Counted from the stretch's first letter, positions 18,613-27,592 are shown. The stretch is 64,000 nucleotides of DNA from Lysinibacillus sp. OF-1 (GCF_028356935.1 NZ_CP102798.1:4030001-4094000), one strand, 5' to 3'. Notes: generated from the sequence alone by a model not told the origin. A program made the numbers and translations.

Positions 18613-18742
18613 ATGGATTTCCGTTGCAGGCTACTTGCTTTCCTGTGGGCGAGCGCCAAGCCGCTTCCTCCGCTACCGCTCCGTTTAGAGGCTTGCCTAT
18701 CTCGCTATCCCACGGGAGTCAAGTAGCCTTCCACTCCAACCC
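18613..18742 (-). repeat. GC-rich hairpin repeat element A
   Basis: A block much richer in GC than its surroundings with long imperfect dyad symmetry: AGGCTACTTG (18628-18637) pairs with CAAGTAGCCT (18720-18729), then GTGGG/CCCAC, CGAG/CTCG and CCAAGCC/GGCTTG inside. Its outer sequences (GGAGTGGA on one side, AACGGAAATC on the other, read on the minus strand) match those of element B in the opposite orientation. It resembles the non-coding, high-copy intergenic elements of Bacillaceae genomes. No ORF. Confidence 0.7.
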
Positions 18743-18930
18743 ACAAAAGTGTTACCTTTTTAGCAAAGTTTTCAAATAAAGTGAAGGTGTTCACTACTTT
18801 TTATGAAGAGGTGTTGTCACGCATCACTTCTCCATATTGAAAATAAGAGTTTATCCCCTCTAAGAATACAGATAATGGGCTATTTGATCGCTATGCTACT
18901 ATGAAAAAAGTAAAGACACTTTGCAGAATG

Positions 18931-19062
18931 GTTGATTGGAGTGGAGCCAGCGTCACTCCTTGGGGATTTAGCGTCCCAGAGGAGACCCTGGAGCGAGCGT
19001 AAGTGAGTGAAGCGGCTCATCGGACGCCCCCTGGAAAGGGCGCTGGCGGAACGGAAATCAAC
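18931..19062 (+). repeat. GC-rich hairpin repeat element B
   Basis: GTTGATT at the left end pairs with AATCAAC at the right end, and GCCAGCG (18946-18952) with CGCTGGC (19041-19047). The flanks GGAGTGGA and AACGGAAATC are shared with element A in inverted orientation, while the interior differs. No transposase is present, so if mobile it would need help in trans. Confidence 0.7.
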
Positions 19063-19121
19063 CTCTCACCTTGCAAATTTGCTTTTTCTGCCGTTGACAT
19101 CATCTTTTTTCAACAACATGT

Positions 19122-19143
19122 CAATTACGCCTCAGCATAATTG
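19122..19143. repeat. Short palindromic repeat, copy 2
   Basis: CAATTACGC, spacer CTCA, then GCATAATTG. It differs from copy 1 in the spacer and one arm position. The context is also shared: on the minus strand both read GGCGTAATTGA followed by YAT. Confidence 0.7.
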
Positions 19144-19276
19144 CGTCCAGATTTTTTCAAGTTTGCTCGAAAAGTTCCTCTTCAAAATCTGTGACATCTG
19201 CTAGGGCTTTTATTTTGATTCAGTTGGTGTTTGGACAAACACTAAATCAAAGAGAACAATTTATGCATTCATCTCA

Positions 19277-19375
19277 TCACCAATAGAGGTGGGCGTTTTC
19301 TGCTGAATCAAGATAAATGAATCTTCGAACATAGTGCAATTCATCAAAAAAATACGTAATTTTAAATTCCTTCAT
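19277..19375 (-). pseudogene. N-terminal fragment of a disrupted small gene
   Basis: The ATG at 19375 has AGGAG at good spacing and opens MKEFKITYFFDELHYVRRFI, continuing YLDSAENA before ending at a TGA after 32 codons. The truncated product and the orphan C-terminal fragment at 18377-18595 look like two parts of one gene. Their ends slightly overlap in pattern (IYLDSAENA against VIDIESQQEA), so they may instead come from two paralogues joined by recombination. Confidence 0.5.
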
Positions 19376-19511
19376 TTTATATGCTCCTAGATCCTGCAAT
19401 GCTATCGCTTATTTTATCCAGAAAGCTGAAATATCTTGCGTCCTTAAAATTACATAAATCATTTGAAGCATATAGTAAAATCATAAACCTTTGCAGAGGA
19501 GGGAATAATAA

Positions 19512-20006
19512 TTGATTCATTCAGTTAAAGCTGGAGAAACACTGACTCAAATTGCTCAGGATTATCGTACTCCGTTGGCATCCATTATTGCTGCTAACCC
19601 AGGAATCCAGCCTGATCATCTTTTTATTGGTCAACAAATTGTCATCCCGGGCTTGCCAAATCCCGATACAATTCCTTACCGTATCGAAATATCTACCAAT
19701 AATCGCTGGCTACGTTTATATAGAAATAATATCCTTCAAAAACAATACCCTATCGCAGTCGGACGCATGCTTCATGAAACACCAGTAGGCAGTTTTATTA
19801 TCATCAATAAAGCTCCAAACCCTGGTGGTCCTTTTGGAACGATGTGGATGAGTCTCTCTAAAGAACATTATGGAATTCATGGCACAAATGATCCTAGCTC
19901 TATTGGGCATGCTGTTTCACATGGTTGTATTCGAATGCAAAATCAAGATGTTGAAGAGCTTGCCAGCATCGTCCCTATTGGTACAGAAGTAGTGATTCAT
20001 CCCTAA
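19512..20006 (+). CDS. ykuD: L,D-transpeptidase YkuD with N-terminal LysM domain
   Basis: 164 residues, exactly the length of B. subtilis YkuD, with matching architecture. A LysM domain (residues 2-47, [13 protein letters not shown] to IVIPG) is followed by the YkuD domain with His123 in YGIHGTN and the nucleophile Cys139 in SHGCIRM. The start is TTG at 19512 behind GAGGAGGG. No signal peptide is present, as in B. subtilis, where the enzyme is made during sporulation and found at the spore. It forms 3-3 peptidoglycan cross-links. Confidence 0.95.
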   Translation: MIHSVKAGETLTQIAQDYRTPLASIIAANPGIQPDHLFIGQQIVIPGLPNPDTIPYRIEISTNNRWLRLYRNNILQKQYPIAVGRMLHETPVGSFIIINKAPNPGGPFGTMWMSLSKEHYGIHGTNDPSSIGHAVSHGCIRMQNQDVEELASIVPIGTEVVIHP

Positions 20007-20011
20007 CGAAA

Positions 20012-20053
20012 GAGGCTATCTATAGTTGTAAACCAAAATAGATAGCCTCTTGT
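20012..20053 (+). terminator. Terminator after ykuD
   Basis: GAGGCTATCTAT pairs with ATAGATAGCCTC starting 6 bases after the stop codon, followed by TTGTTAT. Confidence 0.75.
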
Positions 20054-20293
20054 TATGTTTAATCCTGTTCGCTTGTCTGGGCAAATTGCATATCACCTTT
20101 TTTTGAGGGATAAAGTGCATCATGAATAAATTGAGCATGATTTCTAACCAATCCCTATGTATATGCCACAAAATTAGACAATGATTTACCTCTTTTTGTG
20201 AAATACAATTAGTAGCATTATTGTTTTCGTATAGGATGAAATGCTAAAAGCTATACTACCTATAGTTAAAGGAGAGCTATAGGAGGGAATACG

Positions 20294-21967
20294 TTGTCCA
20301 CAAGTAAACAGTTATTATCCATATTTGCCTTAGGTGGCATTAATGAAATTGGAAAAAATATGTATGTAGTACAATATGCAGATGACATCATCATTATTGA
20401 TTGCGGAGCAAAATTTCCAGATGAAACCTTACTTGGTATTGATTTAATTATTCCTGATATTACTTATTTACTGGAAAATAAAGGAAAAGTAAAGGCTCTA
20501 ATTGTTACGCATGGTCATGAAGATCACATCGGTGGTATCCCCTATTTATTAAAAAAATTGAATGTGCCTGTGTATGCTACTCGTTTTACTCTAGGGCTTA
20601 TCGAATTAAAGCTCAAAGAACATAAGCTGTTAAGAGAAACCGATTTAATTGAAATTCACGCTGACTCCGCTCTACATTTAGGACAAATGGATATTAGTTT
20701 CTTTAGAACTAATCATAGTATACCTGATTGTTTAGGAATCGTAATGGGCACTCCTGAAGGGAACGTAGTCCATACTGGCGATTTTAAATTTGATTTAACA
20801 CCCGTTAATAATCAATTTGCCGATATTCATAAAATGGCTGAAATTGGTTCAAAAGGAGTGCTCGTTCTTATCTCGGAAAGTACGAATGCAGAGAGGCCAG
20901 GTTTGACACCTTCTGAACAGCTTGTTGGTCACCATATTGAGGATGCTTTTTTACATGCTGAACGGAAAGTAATCATTTCGACCTTTGCTTCAAACGTTAA
21001 TCGTATCCAACAAATCGTACATGCAGCTATTGCTACCAATAGGAAGTTAGCTTTATTGGGACGCAGCATGGTCAATGTTGTTGATGTAGCGATAGAACGG
21101 GGCTATTTATTTGTTCCAGAAGATATGTTAATTGATGCACGAGAAGTGAAATACCTTCCACCAGAGGAGGTCGTGGTACTTTGCACAGGTAGCCAAGGCG
21201 AGCCTCTAGCTGCGCTTGCCCGTTTAGCAAATGGCAACCATCGTGAAGTGAAAATTCTTCCAGATGATACGGTTATTTTAGCGGCCTCCCCAATTCCAGG
21301 CAATGAGAAGGGTGTATCGCGGATTGTGGATAATTTGTTTCAGCTTGGTGCAAAAGTTATTTATGGATCTTCCAGCCATACAGGCATGCATGTTTCAGGA
21401 CATGGTCATCAAGAAGATCTGAAGCTTATGCTAACATTTATGAAGCCACAATTTTTCATCCCTATTCATGGTGAATTCCGCATGCTACACCAGCATCGCT
21501 TATTAGCAGAAGCGGTTGGAGTCCAAAAAGGGAATACCTTTATTATGAAAAACGGCGATGTCGTTGATATTGAAAACTCGAAGGCACGACAAACTCGTAA
21601 AATTCCAGCAGGTGATACGTATGTTGATGGAATCGGCATAGGTGAAGTTGAAGGCATTGTCCTTCGTGATCGCAAGCAGCTTTCAGAAGACGGAATGCTT
21701 GTCATCGTCTTAACACTCAATAAAGTAGATGGTGCTTTTATTTCAGAACCTGATACCATATCCCGTGGTTTTGTTTATGCGAAGGATTTCGAGGAGCTGT
21801 TGAATAAGGTCAATGTGCTTACCAAAGAAATCGTTGTAGAACTACAAGAAGAAAACAGACAGCAAATCCATGTTCTACGACGTGAAATCAAAAGAGCAGT
21901 AGGACAATATTTATTTAACCAAACTAAACGAAAGCCTATGGTTTTACCAATTATTATTGAAATATAA
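20294..21967 (+). CDS. Ribonuclease J family protein
   Basis: 557 residues, the length of RNase J1. A metallo-beta-lactamase core carries THGHEDHIGG (His73 to His78), the FRTNHSIPD and HTGDFKFD blocks, the beta-CASP motifs STFASN and TGSQGEP, the HTSGH-like HVSGHGHQED, and a C-terminal domain ending RKPMVLPIIIEI. The family has 5' exonuclease and endonuclease activity in mRNA decay. The start is TTG at 20294 behind AGGAGGG. It is monocistronic and not in the usual rnjA or rnjB neighbourhood, so it may be an additional paralogue; J1 against J2 cannot be decided here. Confidence 0.9.
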   Translation: MSTSKQLLSIFALGGINEIGKNMYVVQYADDIIIIDCGAKFPDETLLGIDLIIPDITYLLENKGKVKALIVTHGHEDHIGGIPYLLKKLNVPVYATRFTLGLIELKLKEHKLLRETDLIEIHADSALHLGQMDISFFRTNHSIPDCLGIVMGTPEGNVVHTGDFKFDLTPVNNQFADIHKMAEIGSKGVLVLISESTNAERPGLTPSEQLVGHHIEDAFLHAERKVIISTFASNVNRIQQIVHAAIATNRKLALLGRSMVNVVDVAIERGYLFVPEDMLIDAREVKYLPPEEVVVLCTGSQGEPLAALARLANGNHREVKILPDDTVILAASPIPGNEKGVSRIVDNLFQLGAKVIYGSSSHTGMHVSGHGHQEDLKLMLTFMKPQFFIPIHGEFRMLHQHRLLAEAVGVQKGNTFIMKNGDVVDIENSKARQTRKIPAGDTYVDGIGIGEVEGIVLRDRKQLSEDGMLVIVLTLNKVDGAFISEPDTISRGFVYAKDFEELLNKVNVLTKEIVVELQEENRQQIHVLRREIKRAVGQYLFNQTKRKPMVLPIIIEI

Positions 21968-21970
21968 CTG

Positions 21971-22011
21971 ATCGGTGCAAGGATTGAATGTCCATCTTGC
22001 ACCGATTTTTG
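21971..22011 (+). terminator. Terminator after the RNase J gene
   Basis: ATCGGTGCAAG pairs with CTTGCACCGAT, followed by TTTTTG, immediately after the stop codon. Confidence 0.85.
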
Positions 22012-22021
22012 TTTTGTTCAA

Positions 22022-22669
22022 TCACTTAACATTAAAATGATCATTCAAAAAATCACCATTAAAAAATATATGTAACATATCAATATATTGCCGTTGGAGC
22101 TGTTCAAAGCCATAATGTAGGTCATTTGAATGCTGTTTGACTTGCTTTGAAATATGATTAAAATACTGTGGGAGTCCCTCTATCGCCTTTACTAAAGAAT
22201 CTTTATTAACTAATAAATGTTGGATAGCGTTTAATAGCTGTGCTATGTGAAGTTGAATATCAATCGGTGGTAATTCAATCATTAAATGATAGACATTACA
22301 CACGTCATTATTTACTTGATACCATTTTAAAAAGTGCAATAAATAATCACTGACAATTATCGATTCATTAGGGATGATGGCAATAATATCCTGACCAATA
22401 CATACAGCCTTTTTACACTGATAAATTGAGGATTCTTTCAAATTGATTTTGTTAAGAAGGATACTTTTAGCAGGCACTTGTGACATAGTCAGCGAATCCA
22501 TTGTATGATCAACTCTCGGTACTTGACTAAAATCATCTTCTATTATTAATTTCATTAGCGTTTTTTCGGATATGAAAGGAGTGCCTTCTCTCGCAAAACT
22601 TGTATCATTCATCATGCTATTACCCACTTGGATTTTTGCTACTTCTTCTATAAAAAACTGCTTCACCAT
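22022..22669 (-). CDS. Orphan half-HsdS-like protein (type I specificity-subunit fold)
   Basis: 215 residues from the ATG at 22669 (GGAGGATC upstream). The layout matches one target-recognition half of a type I restriction specificity subunit: FIEEVAKIQVGNS, then GTPFISEKTLMKL, AKSILLNKINL, QDIIAIIPNESII, and the conserved-region start IELPPIDIQLHIAQLLNAI followed by a helix. A full HsdS has two such halves (about 400 residues), and no hsdM or hsdR gene is in the window. It is divergent from an XRE regulator. Its role is unknown. Confidence 0.55.
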   Translation of the reverse strand: MVKQFFIEEVAKIQVGNSMMNDTSFAREGTPFISEKTLMKLIIEDDFSQVPRVDHTMDSLTMSQVPAKSILLNKINLKESSIYQCKKAVCIGQDIIAIIPNESIIVSDYLLHFLKWYQVNNDVCNVYHLMIELPPIDIQLHIAQLLNAIQHLLVNKDSLVKAIEGLPQYFNHISKQVKQHSNDLHYGFEQLQRQYIDMLHIFFNGDFLNDHFNVK

Positions 22670-22811
22670 GTTTGATCCTCCAATCCCCTGTCCCATTTTA
22701 TACCCTTAAAGCAACCTTCACTAAAGCCTTTTACCTAGTAACTTATTTAGGCTATTTGTCTAATAAATGATTTATCATTAAACATTGTACCATTTTAACG
22801 GTACTTTTTCT

Positions 22812-22831
22812 CTATTATACCACTATAATAG
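22812..22831. promoter_or_regulatory. Inverted repeat in the divergent promoter region (possible XRE operator)
   Basis: CTATTATA, spacer CCAC, then TATAATAG forms a perfect 8-base inverted repeat about 50 bases before the XRE gene. The right arm contains a TATAAT -10 hexamer. Position and symmetry suit autoregulation; binding is inferred. Confidence 0.45.
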
Positions 22832-22882
22832 TATAGTCATTTCCACTATTTTTCACTAGCTTTTAACATAGAGGTGAATCAT

Positions 22883-23272
22883 ATGTCAGATTTTTTAAAG
22901 CTAGTAGGTGAACAACTCCGTATTATTAGATTATCCAAAGGGCTAAGCCAAGAAGAAGTGGCTGAAAGAACAGGGAAGTTAGGTTTCAGTAAAGGACGCG
23001 TTTCCAATATCGAACACGGACAATCTAATATTACCCTTAGTACATTGGAAACAATTATGAAGGCATTGGATATTACCCCTGAGGAGCTTTTTAATTTTCA
23101 AAAATTATCTGGCGTTACTGATATTGAGGAAAAGAACCTCATGCTAGACATTCATCGATCATTATTAAGAGAACGTAACTTAGACGAGGTAAAATACGTA
23201 GTTCGTATTACGAAGGATTTTTTAGATACGATTGATTCCCAATCGAAGAAAAACAGCTCCAATGGTCAATGA
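22883..23272 (+). CDS. XRE-family helix-turn-helix regulator
   Basis: 129 residues from the ATG at 22883, with GAGGTG six bases upstream. Residues 6-66 are a Cro/C1-type HTH (EQLRIIRLSKGLSQEEVAER, then GRVSNIEHGQSNITLSTLE). A 60-residue charged helical C-terminal part probably dimerises. The gene is divergent from the HsdS-like gene across a 213-base gap containing an inverted repeat. Targets are unknown. Confidence 0.88.
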   Translation: MSDFLKLVGEQLRIIRLSKGLSQEEVAERTGKLGFSKGRVSNIEHGQSNITLSTLETIMKALDITPEELFNFQKLSGVTDIEEKNLMLDIHRSLLRERNLDEVKYVVRITKDFLDTIDSQSKKNSSNGQ

Positions 23273-23294
23273 CACATCGGAGCTGCTTCTTTTC
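23254..23294. terminator. Bidirectional terminator overlapping the XRE stop
   Basis: CAGCTCC pairs with GGAGCTG; T-rich runs flank it both ways. It separates the XRE gene from the convergent radical SAM gene and overlaps the last codons of the XRE gene. Confidence 0.7.
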
Positions 23295-23302
23295 AATAAT
23301 AG

Positions 23303-24220
23303 CTACATACCAAACTTTTGACGATAGCCACATTTTCTGCATAGTTCCTCAACAGCCTCTCTTCGTGAGAAGCCATCTACAATCTTATTGGCACGTTCTC
23401 CCTCCACAATTTCTGAGAAGGATTTCTCATGAACATTTCCTAAATTAATGACACCTTCACCATCTAAGCAGCAAGGTACAACTGTTCCATCCACAAGAAT
23501 AGCTGCTTGACTACGCAATGCATGACAAAAACCTTTACCCTCGTCCTCTTGTTCAAGCAAGCTCGGCCATTTAAATTCATGATCCTGATTCAAATAAACA
23601 TGAGGAGCAATTTTTACCCCTTTACCAGGCTCTACTCTTTCTTCAATGTGATAGTCAAGATTATACTCGTTTTCTAATATTTCTAATGTCTCACGATTTC
23701 GACGTGCTGCAACATCCGAAACATGATCCTGTTGTAAATTCCATAAACGATAGGAAATGATGGTCTTATATTCTCTAGCATCCCGCACAAAATCCAAAAT
23801 ATCCCCCAAATACTTTTCACGGTTTTCAGAACCTTCATGCCCATCAAAACTATGCAATGAGAAATTAATTTGACGTAATGCCGGTTTTCCTAATATTTTT
23901 TCCCGATTCTTTTTGATAAGTGTCCCATTTGTTGTGATATTGACTTTAAATCCCTTTGCATGGGCGGCATCTAATAGCTGGTCGATCCTTGGGTGTAAAA
24001 GTGGCTCTCCTTTGACATGCAAATAAATATATTTGGTATGTGGGCGAATTTCGTCTAATATTTTATTAAATTGTTCGACTTTTATAAGTCCTTTTGCACG
24101 AGCTGTAGGTGGACAAAAACTACATGCTAAATTACAAACACTCGTTATTTCTATATAAACCTTTTTAAATGTTCTCAACGTTGCTTCTCCGTTCCCATTC
24201 ACTAAATAATCAAATCTCAT
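23303..24220 (-). CDS. Radical SAM/SPASM domain protein
   Basis: 305 residues. The [4Fe-4S] radical SAM motif CNLACSFC is at residues 33-40, followed by LHVKGEPLLHP and NITTNGTL. A C-terminal SPASM-like cysteine set (CHALR, PCCLDGEG, ELCRKCGY) would bind a further cluster. Enzymes of this group often modify peptides or proteins or mature other enzymes, but no precursor peptide is adjacent, so no substrate is proposed. The low-complexity gene on the other side is divergent. Confidence 0.85.
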   Translation of the reverse strand: MRFDYLVNGNGEATLRTFKKVYIEITSVCNLACSFCPPTARAKGLIKVEQFNKILDEIRPHTKYIYLHVKGEPLLHPRIDQLLDAAHAKGFKVNITTNGTLIKKNREKILGKPALRQINFSLHSFDGHEGSENREKYLGDILDFVRDAREYKTIISYRLWNLQQDHVSDVAARRNRETLEILENEYNLDYHIEERVEPGKGVKIAPHVYLNQDHEFKWPSLLEQEDEGKGFCHALRSQAAILVDGTVVPCCLDGEGVINLGNVHEKSFSEIVEGERANKIVDGFSRREAVEELCRKCGYRQKFGM

Positions 24221-24373
24221 TCATTTTAACAAATTTATTGGATAGATAGCAAAAATCGTTGAGTTTACCTCTGGACACTCCTACCTTTTCTCTAGATAAC
24301 ATGGCTACACGTACAAGTGGGTTTACGAAGCGCTAATATGTTAATAGTATATTAAACGAAAGGAGGAGAAATA

Positions 24374-24793
24374 ATGTCTGGTTTTAGTTCTAAAAATTTT
24401 TTTGGACCTGACGAACCTGAGCGGGAATCCTCTAATAAGCAAGGGAAAAATCATATAACGATTAATTTTACATTCAATATAGGAAATACAGACTTTCACT
24501 TTGAACAGCGAGCAGAAGGTGGAGGTCAAATCAATCATGATGTAGGTACAAATGCCAACCAAGGTGGACAAAATGCTAGTAACGGTAGTCATACACGCAA
24601 TGTTCATTCTCAATTTGCTGATGGAAATGGCAGAAGTGGTATAGCTGGTAATCATAATGACGAGGCAGGTGGCCAGCAAGGAATAAAAGTACGGGATAGC
24701 TTAGTAATTGATAGCGATATCCATTCATCTTCAAATCATAGTGAAAGTAATGAAGAGGATATGGATGTGTTAACTGAAGATAGTGAGCAGTAG
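24374..24793 (+). CDS. Gly/Asn/Ser-rich low-complexity protein, function unknown
   Basis: 139 residues, with AAAGGAGGAG before the ATG. A short beta-like segment (HITINFTFNIGNTDFHFEQ, near residue 28) is followed by about 90 residues rich in Gly, Asn, His, Ser and Asp and an acidic tail. There is no signal peptide and no cysteine. Composition resembles spore coat or exosporium surface proteins, but no family is recognised. It is monocistronic, with its own terminator, next to the spoVR cluster. Confidence 0.65.
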   Translation: MSGFSSKNFFGPDEPERESSNKQGKNHITINFTFNIGNTDFHFEQRAEGGGQINHDVGTNANQGGQNASNGSHTRNVHSQFADGNGRSGIAGNHNDEAGGQQGIKVRDSLVIDSDIHSSSNHSESNEEDMDVLTEDSEQ

Positions 24794-24802
24794 GATCTAA
24801 AA

Positions 24803-24847
24803 AACTTCTATCTGTTTGAGCAAGCTGTCAACAGATAGAAGTTTTTT
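24803..24847. terminator. Bidirectional terminator
   Basis: AACTTCTATCTGT pairs with ACAGATAGAAGTT, followed by TTTTATT. It serves the convergent low-complexity gene and spoVR. Confidence 0.85.
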
Positions 24848-24848
24848 A

Positions 24849-26252
24849 TTAGACATTACGTTTATAATTTTTTGTACCATCATATGAATAGAGCATTGGC
24901 TTATTATCCACGTATGTTTCTAAATGTACCGGGCGACCCCATAGTTGATAAATATAAGGTAATACATTTTCTAAATACTGCGGATCTAACTCCATCCCTT
25001 CGTAACCATGTACTAAGTAGAGCTCACCATTACGTAAATAATCGCCATTTTTCACCACAATATATGGGAAGCCGCCGTTTACACGCATCGATACAAGCTG
25101 ATCTCGTACCATCTCATGATCTTTATCAGTGATACGATATTCATTCCCTTTCTTTTGGAACAAATATAAATCTTCTCGCTTTGCCAAATCTTTGGTTAGG
25201 TAGTTTCGAATAAAGGAAATATCTGATTCTATCTCTCTTACCTCAAAGATTTTTTCACGTCCGGTGTTTGGCTGCACGCCTAACCGCTTCATTTCCTCTG
25301 TAGGGTTATTATAGCGATTTTCAATATCCTCAAAAATCTTTATCCCAAGGTAATATGGATTAATTGATGTTTTGGACGGCTGGACAACCCCTGCATTTAA
25401 CTTGGCGAATTCGATTGTCTCAGCGGTTGTTAATTTTAATTCTCGCATGATTCGTTGATGCCAGAAGGAAGCCCATCCCTCATTCATTATTTTCGTTTCC
25501 AATTGTGGCCAAAAATAAAGCATTTCCTCCCGCATCATTGTTAATATATCTCGTTGCCAGTCTTCCAACTCACGGCTATACTCCTCTAGGAATAACAGGA
25601 TATCCTTTTCTGGCTTTGGTGGAAATTGCTTTAATCTTCGTCTAATAGGTTTATACACTTTTTCTTTTTCTTCGATGCTCCACAAATCATCGTATGGTGA
25701 TTTTGCTGGTGTTTTTTCATCTTCAAGCTCCTCATCCTCACTCCAAGATAGCTTAGGACGTATAATGGAGGGATCAATATGCTCTTGAATAGCTAACACT
25801 GCATCTAAAAACTGCTCAACCTCATCCTTGCCATATTCTCTTTCATAGCCAGCTATTCGTTCGGCCGTTGCCGTCATGCTCTCTACCATGTCTTTTCTAG
25901 TATTGGAAAAACGCACATTATTTTTAAAGAAATCACAGTGTGCTAATACGTGAGCGATAATCAATTTATTTTGAGTTAACGTATTGGTATCCAATAAAAA
26001 TGCATAGCATGGATTAGAATTGATCACAAGCTCATAAATCTGACTAAGCCCTAAGTCATATTGAAGCTTCATTTTATGAAATTGTTTTCCAAAGCTCCAA
26101 TGGGAAAAACGCGTAGGCATACCATAGGCGCCAAATGTATAAATAATATCTGCTGGACAAATTTCATAACGCATTGGATAGAAATCTAAGCCAAAGCTTG
26201 AGGCAATTTCGGTAATTTCATCTATTGCTCGGTGAAGCTCTTTCGTGTCCAT
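24849..26252 (-). CDS. spoVR: SpoVR family stage V sporulation protein
   Basis: 467 residues, against 468 for B. subtilis SpoVR. It has the typical soluble alpha-rich sequence, with blocks such as [31 protein letters not shown] and [19 protein letters not shown]. In B. subtilis it affects spore cortex formation, but its biochemistry is unknown. It lies downstream of yhbH in the same direction, 33 bases apart, and the pair lies downstream of prkA. The same trio occurs in E. coli as ycgB, yeaH and yeaG. Confidence 0.95.
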   Translation of the reverse strand: MDTKELHRAIDEITEIASSFGLDFYPMRYEICPADIIYTFGAYGMPTRFSHWSFGKQFHKMKLQYDLGLSQIYELVINSNPCYAFLLDTNTLTQNKLIIAHVLAHCDFFKNNVRFSNTRKDMVESMTATAERIAGYEREYGKDEVEQFLDAVLAIQEHIDPSIIRPKLSWSEDEELEDEKTPAKSPYDDLWSIEEKEKVYKPIRRRLKQFPPKPEKDILLFLEEYSRELEDWQRDILTMMREEMLYFWPQLETKIMNEGWASFWHQRIMRELKLTTAETIEFAKLNAGVVQPSKTSINPYYLGIKIFEDIENRYNNPTEEMKRLGVQPNTGREKIFEVREIESDISFIRNYLTKDLAKREDLYLFQKKGNEYRITDKDHEMVRDQLVSMRVNGGFPYIVVKNGDYLRNGELYLVHGYEGMELDPQYLENVLPYIYQLWGRPVHLETYVDNKPMLYSYDGTKNYKRNV

Positions 26253-26285
26253 TTTACGCCGCCTCCTTTGAACGTGGTGCTGAGC

Positions 26286-27443
26286 TCACTCTTCATTTTT
26301 TTTGAAAAAGCTCTTTAAGGCATCGTATACATCGCCCTTTTTTCTCAAAACATGGTATCTAAATTTGGGATCATCAATTTTCTTGTAAGTATACATAAGT
26401 GTTGAAAAACGGTTATGTTGGTTCACCTCACCATAGCCAAACATACTGGAGACATCCATTAACTCTCCCACCAGTTTCAAACACTTTTCATTATCCATTG
26501 AAATATTTTCACCATCTGAGAAATGTACAGGATAAATATTATAGCGAGAAGGATGATATTTACCTTCAATCAATTCCAGTGCCTTTTTATAAGCTGACGA
26601 ACAAATAGTTCCTCCACTTTCTCCCTTTGTGAAAAATTCCTCCTCCGTGACCACCTTCGCCTCTGTATGATGGGCAATAAATTCTATTTCCACTGTTTCA
26701 TACTTGGAGCGTAAAAACTTCGTCATCCAAAAGAAGAAGCTCCGTGCACAATATTTTTCAAAAGCTCCCATCGAACCACTCGTATCCATCATGGCAAGTA
26801 CTACTGCTTTGGATTCGGGCTTTTCAATCTCATCCCACGTCTTGAAACGTAAATCATCATTATGGATTGGCGTAATTTCAGCTTTCCCTTTCATGGCATT
26901 GCGCTTTATTGCATTTAAAATCGTACGTTTTTTATCAACATTGCCCATTAGCCCTTTTTTTCGAATATCATTAAACTCTATTTTTTCGGTTTTAATATCT
27001 GCTTTTTCTTTTTGTTGTAAATTAGGTAACTCAAGTTCATGAAATAAGACGTTCTGAATTTCCTCAATACTGACTTCCGCTTCATAATAATCTTGGCCAG
27101 GCTTGTCACCCGCCTCTTTTCCTTTACCTTGAGCCTGATTTGCTTTACTGCCATCTCGAGCTACTACATCTCCAACACTACTATCCCCTTGTCCTTGCCC
27201 TACATGCTTAGAGTTATCATAGTTATATCGAATTTTATATTCATCAAGTGAACGAATCGGTATTTTAATAACCTCGCGACCATTAGACATCACAATACTC
27301 TCTTCACTAACTAAATCGGGTAAATTATTTTTAATCGCATCCTTCACTTTTTCCATATGGCGTTGCTGGTCCTGGTGCCCTTTACGATGGAGAGACCAAT
27401 TTTCCTGAGAGATGACAAAGCGTTTATTTTCGTGTTCAGTCAT
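26286..27443 (-). CDS. yhbH: YhbH family protein with von Willebrand A-like domain
   Basis: 385 residues from the ATG at 27443; GTGAGGAT gives the ribosome-binding site and argues against the in-frame GTG at 27455. The N-terminus [21 protein letters not shown] matches the YhbH/YeaH family. The C-terminal half is VWA-like, with an MDTSGSMG metal-site motif and [10 protein letters not shown]. subtilis YhbH belongs to the sigma-E regulon. It probably acts with PrkA and SpoVR; its molecular role is unsettled. Confidence 0.93.
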   Translation of the reverse strand: MTEHENKRFVISQENWSLHRKGHQDQQRHMEKVKDAIKNNLPDLVSEESIVMSNGREVIKIPIRSLDEYKIRYNYDNSKHVGQGQGDSSVGDVVARDGSKANQAQGKGKEAGDKPGQDYYEAEVSIEEIQNVLFHELELPNLQQKEKADIKTEKIEFNDIRKKGLMGNVDKKRTILNAIKRNAMKGKAEITPIHNDDLRFKTWDEIEKPESKAVVLAMMDTSGSMGAFEKYCARSFFFWMTKFLRSKYETVEIEFIAHHTEAKVVTEEEFFTKGESGGTICSSAYKKALELIEGKYHPSRYNIYPVHFSDGENISMDNEKCLKLVGELMDVSSMFGYGEVNQHNRFSTLMYTYKKIDDPKFRYHVLRKKGDVYDALKSFFKKNEE

Positions 27444-27560
27444 TTTTATCCTCACCCATCTATCAAATTCGCTTTTTCTATACTATGCTTGTGAGCCAAA
27501 TTCTTGAACTTTTTTCGTAAAATGAATTGTGCATCTATATTAATCCCTTGTCCTGATAGT

Positions 27561-27592
27561 AAAAGGAGTGCCCTAAAATTGGGACACTCCTA
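27561..27592 (-). terminator. Terminator after prkA
   Basis: On the minus strand AGGAGTGTCCC pairs with GGGCACTCCT, followed by TTTTACT. It separates prkA from yhbH, so yhbH-spoVR may have their own promoter or rely on readthrough. Confidence 0.8.

Noticed and set aside
18613-19062. GC-rich blocks considered as a CRISPR array or an insertion sequence
   Set aside because: There is no regular repeat-spacer spacing and no transposase reading frame; the blocks are two non-coding hairpin elements.
19007-19204. Plus-strand ORF of 65 codons in the repeat region
   Set aside because: It lies across hairpin element B and palindrome copy 2, has no ribosome-binding site and shows no protein-like composition.
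20059-20155. Minus-strand frame ending with a protein-like tail (FIHDALYPSKKGDMQFAQ)
   Set aside because: It is bounded by an upstream stop after about 30 codons, has no start codon with a ribosome-binding site, and overlaps the approach to the ykuD terminator. It could be a remnant but is too short to support.
22874-22882. GTG start three codons upstream for the XRE gene
   Set aside because: That GTG is part of the GAGGTG ribosome-binding site serving the ATG at 22883.
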